NCBI GenBank assembly: GCA_003585735.1
Contig: NQOH01000004.1
Coordinates: 52,224-59,194 of the forward strand
Length of the DNA stretch: 6,971 bases
Direction: 5' to 3'
Source: Gardnerella kenyensis
GTDB lineage: Bacteria > Actinomycetota > Actinomycetes > Actinomycetales > Bifidobacteriaceae
Both the position numbers and the translations under genes were made by a program. Positions 1 to 6,743 of this stretch are shown piece after piece. Within the stretch, counting starts at the first letter, position 1; each line of letters starts with the position of its first letter. The notes below the pieces were generated by a model. The model did not search any database. It was given only the letters and a program-made list of their open reading frames with translations, and was not told the DNA's origin.

Positions 1-3000
1 GCTTCAAACAGCGGTTGCTCATGGAAATCAGGAATATTCACGTACAAGCCTTCGCCAGCTCGCTCGCAATGACCCATCTTTCCAAAAACTCGTCCGTCTG
101 GGCTTGTAATTCCTTCAACGGACATAATCGATCCGTTTGGATTTACGTTCAAACTCATGCTTGGCACACCATTGCTATCAACGTATTGCGTAGCTACTTG
201 GCCGTTTTTAATAAGCTTTTCCATGACTTCAGGCGTTGCAATAAAACGACCTTCGCCGTGAGAAATAGCAACAGTGTAAACATCGCCAACTTTAGTGTTA
301 TTAAGCCATGGAGACATGTTTGAAGCAACACGCGTGCGCACAATTCGGCTTTGATGCCTACCAATCGTGTTATAAGTAAGCGTTGGGCAATTAGAATCCA
401 TAGGAACAATATCACCAAAAGGAACCAAGCCAAGCTTAATAAGCGCTTGGAAACCGTTACAAATTCCAAGCATTAAGCCGTCTCGATTCTTAAGCAAATC
501 GCGAACTGCGTCAGTCACTTCCGGATTCCTAAAGAATGCTGTAATAAACTTTGCAGAACCGTCCGGCTCGTCGCCGCCGGAGAAACCGCCAGGAATCATA
601 ACAATCTGACTCTTCTTAATTTCTTCAACTAGCTTATTAGCAGACTCAGCAATATCCTTAGCACTTAAGTTATTAATAATAAGCGTATGAGCGTCAGCGC
701 CTGCGCGCTCGAAAGCAGCTTGAGTATCGTATTCGCAATTATTGCCAGGGAAAACTGGAATAATAACGCGCGGATGCGAAAGAGGCTTTAGATTTCCCGT
801 GTGAACGCGGTTTGTAGTAGAAACATTAGTTTTGTTATTAATAGTTTCTACAATTTCGCCAGGATTTTTATAAGGGAAGATTGAAGAAAGCTCGCTTTCC
901 CAAATCTTTTGCAAATCAGTTAAGTTAATTTCTTCGCCAGAAGCGGAAGCAAGCATGTACTGTTCTGTTGTTTCGCCAACAAGCTCAACATTAACCAAAC
1001 TGCTATCTTGCAAAGAAGGAATCTCAGCGTCTTCTTTAAGCTCTACGTAGAAAGTGCCGTAAGCTGGCTTAAACAAGTCGTCGTCACTTAAGTTATTAAA
1101 TAACTTAAGTCCAATATGATTTCCAAGAGTCATCTTAAACAAAGTCTCTGCGCTAGCTCCGTAGCCAGGAGTTGCAACAGCAAGAGCCTGCTTATTCTTC
1201 GTAATATTTTCGATTAACTCTAGTGCTTTCAGGAAACTTTCTTTTTGCGGCGTAATTCCGTCGGATTTATATTGCGGCGCAATTCGCAAAACTCGACTAT
1301 TTACGCACTTAAATTCTGGAGAAACAGCTAAACGCGCATCTCCAGTAGAAACAGCAAAGGAAATTAATGTTGGAGGCACATCCAAATTCTCAAAACTGCC
1401 GCTCATAGAATCCTTGCCGCCAATAGCGCCAACACCAAAATCAATCTGCGCGCTTAAAGCACCAAGAACAGCCGCAGCCGGCTTGCCCCAACGCTCCGGA
1501 ACATCGTGAGGCTTGCCAAAATACTCTTGCAAACTCAAGTAAGCGCGTTCGCGCGTAAAGCCGCTTGCTGCTAGCTTTGCCAAAGACTCAACAACCGCAA
1601 CATAAGCTCCAGTAAACTGATTCTTTTCCATCAAATACGGATTAAAGCCCCAAGCCATTGCAGAAGCAGTATTCGTATCGCCAAATACTGGGAATTTAGC
1701 AACCATAGCTTGAGCTGGAGTAAGCTGACGGCGGCCGCCAAAAGGCATAAGCACAGTTGCGGCACCAATTGTAGAATCGAAACGTTCTGCCAAACCCTTA
1801 TTAGAAGCAACGTTAATATCGCTAACTAAGTTTTGCATGCGATTTTGCAACGTCAAATCTGACTGATTCTGCCAAGGATTTTCGTAGGACTTACCAGATT
1901 CAATATGAAGCACCTGCTGTTTTGGAGCGCCGTTAGAAGCCAAGAATGCGCGGCTTAAGTCAACAATAGTTTTTCCGCGCCAAGTCATTCGCATACGAGC
2001 TTCTTCGGTAACAGTCGCAATGATTTCTGCTTCCAAATTTTCTTCACGAGCATACTTCAAAAATGCTTCAGCATCATTGGCAGCAACATCAACAGCCATG
2101 CGCTCCTGGGATTCAGAAATAGCAAGCTCAGTGCCGTCAAGACCCTCGTACTTTTTGGAAACTTTGTCGAGATTAATAGTTAAACCGTCTGCAATTTCGC
2201 CGGTAGCAACAGAAACGCCGCCAGCGCCGAAATCGTTACAACGCTTAATAAGCTGGCATGCGTCTTTGCGGCGGAAAAGTCGTTGCAATTTGCGTTCAAT
2301 AGGAGCGTTACCTTTTTGAACTTCTGCTCCGCATTCTTCAATACTTTCAACATCCTGCGCTTTAGAAGCGCCGGTAGCGCCGCCAATGCCGTCTCGACCA
2401 GTGCGTCCGCCAAGAAGAATGATCACGTCTCCAGGAGCTGGAGTTTCTCTACGAACGTGGTCAGCTGGGGTAGCAGCAACAACAGCACCAACTTCCATGC
2501 GCTTAGCAACATAGCCCGGGTGGTAAAGTTCGTGTACTTCGCCTGTAGCTAAACCAATCTGGTTTCCGTAAGAAGAGTAGCCTGCTGCAGCAGAAGTTAC
2601 GATTTTTCGCTGCGGAAGCTTACCGTTTAAAGTCTCGCTAATAGGAGTGCGCGGATCTGCAGCACCAGTTACGCGCATAGCTTGGTAAACGTAGGATCTG
2701 CCAGAAAGAGGGTCACGAATGCAACCACCAATGCAAGTTGCAGCTCCACCAAAAGGCTCAATTTCTGTAGGATGATTATGTGTTTCGTTCTTAAACAGGA
2801 ACAGCCAATCCTCATCGTGGCCGTTTACATCAACCTTAACTTTTACTGTGCAAGCATTGATTTCTTCCGACTCATCCAAATTTTTAAGCTCACCAGTACG
2901 CTTCAAATATTTTGCGCCAATAGTTGCCATATCCATTAAGCAAACAGGCTTGTTTTCTCTATTAAGCTCGTTTCGCAAAGAAAGATAACGCTCAAAAGCT

Positions 3001-3731
3001 TTTTGCACTGTAGTGTCGTCAATAGAAATATTCGTAAGCTCCGTACCAAAAGTCGTGTGACGGCAGTGATCGGACCAGTACGTGTCAATAACGCGAATCT
3101 CGGTAATAGTAGGATTGCGATTTTCTTCCCTGAAGTATTGCTGGCAGAACTTTGCGTCAGCCAAATCCATAGCTAAGCCGCGATTCTCAATAAACTTTTG
3201 CAATCCAGCTTCGTCTAAACTGTTAAAAGTATCAATTACTTCAACGTCTGATGGAACTACTGTTTCTCGCTGCAAGCTTTTTACTTCGTCAAGTGATGCT
3301 TCACGCGCCTCAACAGGATTAATAACGTAATGCTTAATAGCATCCATAGCTTTTTCGTCAAGATCGCCCTTTAAAGCAATTACTTTAGCAGTGCGCACAG
3401 TTGGGCGCTCGCCTTGACTAATAAGCTGAATGCACTCACTTGCAGATTGTGCGCGCTGATCAAACTGACCAGGCAAAAATTCGATTGCGAATACGTGTTC
3501 GTTTGTTTCAATAGGCAAGTAGTCGTACGTATTATCAACTGGAGGTTCGCTCAACACAGTTTGAACAGCAGTGTTGAATAAATCTTCCCCAATACCTTCT
3601 ACGTCATAACGGTTAATAATTCGTGCGGAAGTAATCGCGCTTATGCCAAGAATTTCCTTAAGCTCATGTAAAAGCTGTTGTGCTTGAACGTCAAAACCAG
3701 TGCGTTTTTCCACATATACGCGAAATACCAC
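1..3731 (-). CDS. purL: Phosphoribosylformylglycinamidine synthase, long single-chain form (3' end cut by window edge)
   Basis: This enzyme converts FGAR, glutamine and ATP to FGAM, glutamate, ADP and phosphate in cytosolic purine synthesis. The frame is open from a GTG at 3731 to the left edge, giving 1243 full codons with no stop. The N-terminus reads MVFRVYVEKR. Landmarks in order are SDHCRH (about 220-225), THNHP (about 317-321) in the first AIR-synthase-like half, GGRTGRDGIGGAT, GGKDSMSG in the second half, and a C-terminal class I glutaminase domain from about 990 (PGNNCEYD). The likely glutaminase triad is Cys1091 (in GICNGF), His1221 and Glu1223 (in GHCER). All landmarks share one frame, which argues against a frameshift. 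The last codons read QPLFE; family members end only a few residues later, so the stop should lie just outside. The GTG start is supported by an AAGGTAGG ribosome site 6 nt upstream. It resembles the clade II long form of clostridia and bifidobacteria, not the split PurS/PurQ/PurL set usual in other actinobacteria. Confidence 0.96.
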   Translation of the reverse strand, partial: MVFRVYVEKRTGFDVQAQQLLHELKEILGISAITSARIINRYDVEGIGEDLFNTAVQTVLSEPPVDNTYDYLPIETNEHVFAIEFLPGQFDQRAQSASECIQLISQGERPTVRTAKVIALKGDLDEKAMDAIKHYVINPVEAREASLDEVKSLQRETVVPSDVEVIDTFNSLDEAGLQKFIENRGLAMDLADAKFCQQYFREENRNPTITEIRVIDTYWSDHCRHTTFGTELTNISIDDTTVQKAFERYLSLRNELNRENKPVCLMDMATIGAKYLKRTGELKNLDESEEINACTVKVKVDVNGHDEDWLFLFKNETHNHPTEIEPFGGAATCIGGCIRDPLSGRSYVYQAMRVTGAADPRTPISETLNGKLPQRKIVTSAAAGYSSYGNQIGLATGEVHELYHPGYVAKRMEVGAVVAATPADHVRRETPAPGDVIILLGGRTGRDGIGGATGASKAQDVESIEECGAEVQKGNAPIERKLQRLFRRKDACQLIKRCNDFGAGGVSVATGEIADGLTINLDKVSKKYEGLDGTELAISESQERMAVDVAANDAEAFLKYAREENLEAEIIATVTEEARMRMTWRGKTIVDLSRAFLASNGAPKQQVLHIESGKSYENPWQNQSDLTLQNRMQNLVSDINVASNKGLAERFDSTIGAATVLMPFGGRRQLTPAQAMVAKFPVFGDTNTASAMAWGFNPYLMEKNQFTGAYVAVVESLAKLAASGFTRERAYLSLQEYFGKPHDVPERWGKPAAAVLGALSAQIDFGVGAIGGKDSMSGSFENLDVPPTLISFAVSTGDARLAVSPEFKCVNSRVLRIAPQYKSDGITPQKESFLKALELIENITKNKQALAVATPGYGASAETLFKMTLGNHIGLKLFNNLSDDDLFKPAYGTFYVELKEDAEIPSLQDSSLVNVELVGETTEQYMLASASGEEINLTDLQKIWESELSSIFPYKNPGEIVETINNKTNVSTTNRVHTGNLKPLSHPRVIIPVFPGNNCEYDTQAAFERAGADAHTLIINNLSAKDIAESANKLVEEIKKSQIVMIPGGFSGGDEPDGSAKFITAFFRNPEVTDAVRDLLKNRDGLMLGICNGFQALIKLGLVPFGDIVPMDSNCPTLTYNTIGRHQSRIVRTRVASNMSPWLNNTKVGDVYTVAISHGEGRFIATPEVMEKLIKNGQVATQYVDSNGVPSMSLNVNPNGSIMSVEGITSPDGRVFGKMGHCERAGEGLYVNIPDFHEQPLFE
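1086..1110. repeat. Perfect 12-bp inverted repeat inside purL
   Basis: Two perfect 12-nt arms (1086-1097 and 1099-1110) are separated by one base. The arm reads ACTTAAGTTATT. On the minus strand it encodes the purL stretch KLFNNLS. Fifteen bases of it (CACTTAAGTTATTAA at 1085-1099) recur exactly at 662-676, where they encode INNLS. AT-rich codon choice for Leu and Asn explains much of the similarity. The palindrome is visible in the sequence, but a function is not. Confidence 0.6.
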
Positions 3732-3737
3732 GAGAAA

Positions 3738-3745
3738 CCTACCTT
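3738..3745 (-). promoter_or_regulatory. purL ribosome binding site
   Basis: On the minus strand AAGGTAGG lies 6 nt before GTG at 3731. The site fixes the start codon, because no in-frame ATG gives an equally good fit to the family N-terminus. Confidence 0.75.
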
Positions 3746-3792
3746 GTTGAATGTGCGGTATGAGCAGTGTTTGTTGTTGTATTGGTTTTTCA

Positions 3793-3798
3793 ATTATA
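3793..3798 (-). promoter_or_regulatory. Candidate purL -10 box
   Basis: On the minus strand a perfect TATAAT lies 61 nt before the purL GTG. It implies a transcript start near 3786 and an unstructured, CAA-rich leader of about 55 nt. No good -35 hexamer is found: the -35 position falls inside the AT-only tandem repeat immediately upstream. If this is a promoter, it may depend on the AT-rich UP-like DNA or on an activator. The background is so AT-rich that a chance TATAAT is possible. Confidence 0.45.
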
Positions 3799-3804
3799 TT
3801 TTTT

Positions 3805-3877
3805 ATTAAATTATTAAGTATTAAATTATTAAGTTGCTAAGTATTAAATTATTAAATTATTAAATTATTAAATTATT
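3805..3877. repeat. AT-only tandem repeat of an 8-bp unit upstream of purL
   Basis: Four perfect head-to-tail copies of ATTAAATT occupy 3843-3874, with a partial copy to 3877. To their left the same unit recurs at 3805-3812 and 3820-3827, interleaved with shorter variants (ATTAAGT, ATTAAGTT, GCTAAGT). About nine units are present. The array ends 7 bp upstream of the TATAAT at 3793-3798, so it occupies the -35 and upstream region of the likely purL promoter. Simple repeats of this kind are prone to copy-number change by strand slippage. Confidence 0.85.
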
Positions 3878-3899
3878 CGAAAACGTCCGTAAGAACATG

Positions 3900-3931
3900 T
3901 GTGGCTCGCACCCCTAAAGGCACGAGCCACA
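3900..3931 (-). terminator. GC-rich hairpin just after purC, possible terminator or mRNA stabiliser
   Basis: A perfect 9-bp stem (TGTGGCTCG at 3900-3908 against CGAGCCACA at 3923-3931) encloses a 14-nt loop. It begins about 11 nt past the purC stop. The position suggests the 3' end of the purC message, but neither strand has a run of T after the stem. A classical Rho-independent terminator is therefore not shown. Partial termination, RNA processing or 3'-end protection are equally possible. Confidence 0.5.
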
Positions 3932-3941
3932 ACAATTAGTA

Positions 3942-4721
3942 TCATTTGACGCAATCTTCCGGCTTACGCACGGAAACATCCAAGCCTTCGCTTTGAGCCA
4001 AAGCAAGAAGTCTGCCGTGAATTTCCTCATAAGCAGGAATAATATCGCCTAAATCGCGCCTAAATAAGTCTTTATCCAAATGACTTACGCCATTTGCACC
4101 AGCATTGCGCTTATCCCAAAGTCTGCAAGTATCAGGCGTAATTTCGTCCGCAAGAAGAATATTTCCTTCCGCATCAACGCCCTCTTCAATCTTGAAGTCA
4201 ACAAGTTGCACATCAATCTTGGAGAAAATATCAAGCAAAGCATTGTTTACAGCGTGAGCTTGGCGAGTAATTTCCGCCATCTCTTCGTCTGTAGCTAAGC
4301 CTAAAGCCACAACGCCTTCAGGGTTAATAAATGGATCGCCAAGCTCGTCGGACTTCACGCAGAACTCCAACAGCGGCTTCTTTAATGGGGTTCCTTCTTC
4401 AACGTTGTAACGTTTTGCGAAAGAACCAGCAGCAGTATTGCGCATAATAATTTCCAGCGGGAACATGCGCATACGCTTTACGAGTTGTTCAGTATCGGAA
4501 ATACGTCCGAGGAAGTGGCTTTTTACGCCGCGCGCCTCAAGTAAATGGAATAGTAAAGAAGTAATCCGGTTGTTTAAACTGCCTTTACCGGCGATCTGAG
4601 CTTTCTTCAGACCGTTACCAGCGGTTGCCTGGTTCATATATTCAACCCAGAGCACATTGGTGTCATCGGTAGCGTACAGTTTTTTGGCTTTGCCTTCATA
4701 CAACTTCTCAAGTTTTTCCAT
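3942..4721 (-). CDS. purC: SAICAR synthase (phosphoribosylaminoimidazole-succinocarboxamide synthase)
   Basis: PurC uses ATP to join CAIR and aspartate into SAICAR, in the cytosol. The protein is 259 residues from the chosen ATG to TGA, slightly longer than the roughly 240 residues of typical bacterial PurC. Visible family motifs are the N-terminal nucleotide-binding KLYEGKAKKLY (about 6-16), the first SAICAR-synthase signature FPLEIIMRNTAAGS (87-100), the second signature LVDFKIEEG (173-181), and DEITPDTCRLWD (192-203). The frame stays open 15 codons further upstream to another ATG at 4766. The start at 4721 is preferred because GAGAGGG lies 6 nt before it and because family members begin with the MEKLEKLYEGKAK-type sequence. 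The gene lies downstream of purT and upstream of purL on the same strand, with gaps of 164 and 210 bp, so it is plausibly co-regulated with them but not tightly coupled in translation. Confidence 0.97.
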   Translation of the reverse strand: MEKLEKLYEGKAKKLYATDDTNVLWVEYMNQATAGNGLKKAQIAGKGSLNNRITSLLFHLLEARGVKSHFLGRISDTEQLVKRMRMFPLEIIMRNTAAGSFAKRYNVEEGTPLKKPLLEFCVKSDELGDPFINPEGVVALGLATDEEMAEITRQAHAVNNALLDIFSKIDVQLVDFKIEEGVDAEGNILLADEITPDTCRLWDKRNAGANGVSHLDKDLFRRDLGDIIPAYEEIHGRLLALAQSEGLDVSVRKPEDCVK

Positions 4722-4727
4722 GATATG

Positions 4728-4735
4728 CCCTCTCT
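4728..4735 (-). promoter_or_regulatory. purC ribosome binding site
   Basis: On the minus strand AGAGAGGG ends 6 nt before the ATG at 4721. It decides this start against the in-frame ATG at 4766, which would place the site inside the coding region. Confidence 0.75.
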
Positions 4736-4749
4736 TCGTGCACTCATAG

Positions 4750-4828
4750 TTGTAGGCGCAAACCAACAGTATTTGTAGGTTTACCTGACCTTGGCCAGCA
4801 CGATTAGCGTAACAATTGTTGCCTACAA
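4750..4828 (-). promoter_or_regulatory. purC leader with competing pairing arms
   Basis: Read in the transcript direction, TTGTAGGC (4828-4821) comes first, then CCTACAAA (4779-4772), then GCCTACAA (4757-4750). The first arm can pair over 8 bp with either later arm: TTTGTAGG with the middle arm, or TTGTAGGC with the last. Both pairings cannot form at once. The last arm ends about 28 nt before the purC ATG. A 10-bp perfect palindrome AACAATTGTT lies at 4811-4820, just after the first arm. No known purine or ZTP riboswitch motif was recognised. The words could equally be three binding sites for a regulator. The transcript start is not established; a weak TTGAAA-17-TAATTT promoter match spans the purT stop. 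Confidence 0.35.
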
Positions 4829-4885
4829 AATTTCCGACGAATATTGCTAAGATTCAATATAAATTATTGTTTAATACCTTTATTT

Positions 4886-6178
4886 TCAAAGTATTTCAGA
4901 CTTCGCACTATCCGTATGCAATGCTCTCGTAATGCGTGTCGCATTTTTTCTTGCTTCATCTTGACTAGATCCTGTAGCAAGAGCCACAGCCATACGCCTG
5001 TGTCCGTGAACTGAAGGCTTAGCAAAAATACGTAAGTTGCTTCGATAATTTTCGTCCGTTTGTAAAGCATTGGAAATGTTCGTAAAGCCAACTTCTCCTT
5101 CGCCTTCAACAACAATCGCATGACTTGCAGCAACCTCATTATTTTTTAACGAAAGCGAAGTGTAGTTTGCTGTAACAGGCACGCCTAAAATAGCGAGAAC
5201 ATGAAGCGCAAATTCGCTGTAATGCTGCGAAATCATAGTTACCATGCCGGTATCGTGAGGGCGAGGAGAAAGCTCGTTAAATAACAATGAGCCATCTTTT
5301 AATACAAATAACTCAACTCCGTAAACGCCCCAACCAGTTTCGTTGGAATCATGAGCAATATTTGTTAAACCTTCTACGGCGCGTTGCGCAATATTTTTCG
5401 CATTATTTAGTACTTTTTCCGGAATATTTGCAGGCTGCCAAGATTCCCTATAATCGCCATCCTGCTGACGCTGCGCAATCGGTTCGCAAGTAGTAATTCC
5501 TGCGCAAGAGCTTATTGTAAGTACCGTAAGCTCATAATCAAGAGGAGCTAAAGCTTCAACAATAACGCGAGAACACTCGTTTTCGTGACCAGCTGCCGCG
5601 CGCCTTCCATGCTGAGCTTCATCCCACGCAGCTTTAAGCGCTTCTGGGCTTTTAACTATAGACTGTCCGTGACCGGAAGAGCTCATAACAGGCTTAACAA
5701 CGCAAGGGTAGCCAACGTGCTGAGCGCCATCATTTAATTCCTCATAAGAAGACGCAAAACGGTACGGAGTAGTAGGCAAACCTAAATCTTCGTGAGCAAT
5801 CCTGCGCAAGCGCTCGCGATCCATTGCAATTGCTGCAATATCTGCGCTAGGAACAACCTGGATATTATTGCGAGCAGCACATTTCAAAACTTTAGTTGCG
5901 ATTGCTTCAACTTCCGGAATAATAATATTCGGACGCACTTCTTCAATAATATTTTGAAGAGAAGTAGCATCAGACATGTCTAGCACTCTGTATTCGTGAG
6001 CTATTTGCATAGCAGGAGCGTTCTTATAGCTGTCGGCTGCGCAAACGCGCACGCCTAACCGCATAAGCTCAATCGCAATTTCCTTGCCAAGCTCGCCTGA
6101 GCCAAGAAGAAGTGCCGTCGTGTTGTTGCTGTTTTCGGTTACGCCAAATATGCGCTGATTTTGCTCAGAAAAACTCAT
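4886..6178 (-). CDS. purT: Formate-dependent phosphoribosylglycinamide formyltransferase (GAR transformylase 2)
   Basis: PurT makes formyl-GAR from GAR, formate and ATP through a formyl-phosphate intermediate. It thereby bypasses the folate-dependent PurN. It is a cytosolic ATP-grasp enzyme. The 430-residue product shows the GAR-binding LLLGSGELGKE (23-33), IIPEVEAIAT (86-95), the ATP-grasp loop VKPVMSSSGHGQS (161-173), QDGDYRESWQP (239-249), the metal-binding ELSPRPHDTGMVT (302-314) and RRMAVALAT (394-402). It is about 38 residues longer than recalled E. coli PurT (392). The extra length is an N-terminal extension of a few residues plus short insertions around HENECS (198-203), AHDSNETG (275-282) and the 340-380 region. 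The ATG at 6178 has only a weak GAAG ribosome site very close to it, and no better upstream start was seen. The stop is TGA at 4886-4888. It appears to be the first gene of the minus-strand pur series. Confidence 0.96.
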   Translation of the reverse strand: MSFSEQNQRIFGVTENSNNTTALLLGSGELGKEIAIELMRLGVRVCAADSYKNAPAMQIAHEYRVLDMSDATSLQNIIEEVRPNIIIPEVEAIATKVLKCAARNNIQVVPSADIAAIAMDRERLRRIAHEDLGLPTTPYRFASSYEELNDGAQHVGYPCVVKPVMSSSGHGQSIVKSPEALKAAWDEAQHGRRAAAGHENECSRVIVEALAPLDYELTVLTISSCAGITTCEPIAQRQQDGDYRESWQPANIPEKVLNNAKNIAQRAVEGLTNIAHDSNETGWGVYGVELFVLKDGSLLFNELSPRPHDTGMVTMISQHYSEFALHVLAILGVPVTANYTSLSLKNNEVAASHAIVVEGEGEVGFTNISNALQTDENYRSNLRIFAKPSVHGHRRMAVALATGSSQDEARKNATRITRALHTDSAKSEIL

Positions 6179-6259
6179 GCTTCTATTGTTGCATTTGCTA
6201 TTGTCGAGTGTTGCGAGTTCTGTGGGATTTCTTTATTTGCGATTTTATTTTATGTGGAT

Positions 6260-6438
6260 GTGAGTGATGAGAATTACTTGTCTCGCAGCGCTCCGCTCTT
6301 ATACCTTATTTGAACTTATAGGTTGCATAGTTAAGTTTAGTTTTTTACTTACTTTTTTGCGGAAATAGTTATTTATCAAAAAGATATTACTATCGTTCCG
6401 CTTTTATATTGCTCGACCAAGCAATTCCTATCACTCAC
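6260..6438. repeat. 179-bp segment bounded by 21-bp imperfect inverted repeats, MITE-like
   Basis: The left end (6260-6280) starts GTGAGTGATGAGAATT. The right end (6418-6438) read on the minus strand starts GTGAGTGATAGGAATT. The two match at 18 of 21 positions, with differences at positions 10, 11 and 17. The segment encodes no protein. Inverted ends on a short noncoding segment are what a miniature transposable element shows, but no target-site duplication is evident at either edge. Two copies of a regulator site in opposite orientation are an alternative. Confidence 0.4.
6359..6401 (+). other. Long imperfect hairpin inside the inverted-repeat segment
   Basis: GCGGAAATAGT (6359-6369) pairs with ACTATCGTTCCGC (6389-6401) over 11 bp with a 2-nt bulge. 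Further pairing of TATC with GATA around an AAAAA loop is possible. On the plus strand TTTTAT follows, which resembles an intrinsic terminator, but no plus-strand gene lies upstream. It may be a palindromic core of the surrounding segment. Confidence 0.4.
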
Positions 6439-6560
6439 TAGTAAAATTCACCCACAGTTGTTTTTGGCGTGGTGGGAAGAGTGCCTGGAACGGTGTATGC
6501 AGTAGCACGGATGCTAGTGTTCACTATGCAATAATACTCAGTGTCTGCAGAGAGCAACTG
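6438..6560 (-). pseudogene. Possible remnant of a surface-protein domain
   Basis: Forty codons ending in TAG (6438-6440) read QLLSADTEYYCIVNTSIRAT followed by AYTVPGTLPTTPKTTVGEFY. The LSADTEYYCIVN stretch and the Pro/Thr-rich tail look like the end of a fibronectin-III or Ig-like domain and a linker. Base composition here is less AT-rich than the flanks. The same frame continues to an ATG at 6743, but that upstream part (a Cys-, Tyr- and Ser-rich run) looks noncoding. No start codon or ribosome site fits the fragment. The reading frame ends exactly at the right edge of the inverted-repeat segment. This is a guess from sequence texture only. Confidence 0.2.
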
Positions 6561-6700
6561 CAAAACTTCATAAACATGCAAACATACAATCAGTGCGAAA
6601 AATCTCAAATCTCCACAACACGAATATGAGTATGATGAATAGAAATATATATTACGACGCGCCGAAGTGTGTTGCGCTAGCGTAAATCGAGTAAATAGTG

Positions 6701-6706
6701 TATAGT
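6701..6706 (+). promoter_or_regulatory. Candidate -10 box for tRNA-His
   Basis: TATAGT lies 37 bp before the tRNA and would give a leader of about 30 nt. The nearest TTGCGC (6672-6677) is 23 bp upstream, which is too far for an ideal -35. The match is therefore weak. Confidence 0.35.
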
Positions 6707-6743
6707 ATTCCTCTGTTGTGTGATTCGTATGTTTCGCGCACAT

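Larger units (their letters stand above)
6179..6743. other. 565-bp region without a convincing gene
   Basis: This region separates minus-strand purT from plus-strand tRNA-His and should hold the promoters of both. No ORF resembles a known protein over its whole length. It contains a 179-bp segment bounded by inverted repeats (6260-6438), a long hairpin (6359-6401) and a smaller perfect hairpin (ATTGCT at 6408-6413 against AGCAAT at 6420-6425). It also has a near-identical 12-bp direct pair, TCCGCTCTTATA (6292-6303) and TCCGCTTTTATA (6397-6408), and a short coding-like fragment (6438-6560). On the minus strand upstream of purT there are TAAAAT-like and TATAAG-like boxes, but none has a good -35 partner, so no purT promoter is called. 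Confidence 0.6.

Noticed and set aside
194..469. Open frames on either strand within purL, including 194-469 minus and 2020-2319 plus
   Set aside because: All are out-of-frame readings of a well-supported purL with conserved motifs throughout.
4722..4766. In-frame 15-codon N-terminal extension of purC from an ATG at 4766
   Set aside because: The ribosome site at 4728-4735 and the family N-terminus both support the ATG at 4721. The extension would also overlap the competing leader arm.
4722..4885. Known purine or ZTP riboswitch upstream of purC
   Set aside because: No conserved core of these classes was recognised. Only the competing arms are visible.
4864..5139. 91-codon minus-strand frame overlapping the 3' part of purT
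   Set aside because: It lies in another frame of a clearly coding gene and its product resembles nothing known.
6313..6346. Plus-strand terminator from AACTTA/TAAGTT followed by TTTTTT
   Set aside because: The stem is only 6 AT-rich base pairs, its loop is long, and no plus-strand gene precedes it.
6438..6743. Full 101-codon minus-strand frame as a real gene
   Set aside because: There is no ribosome site, the N-terminal half looks random, and its start abuts the tRNA-His promoter region. Only the C-terminal 40 codons look coding-like.
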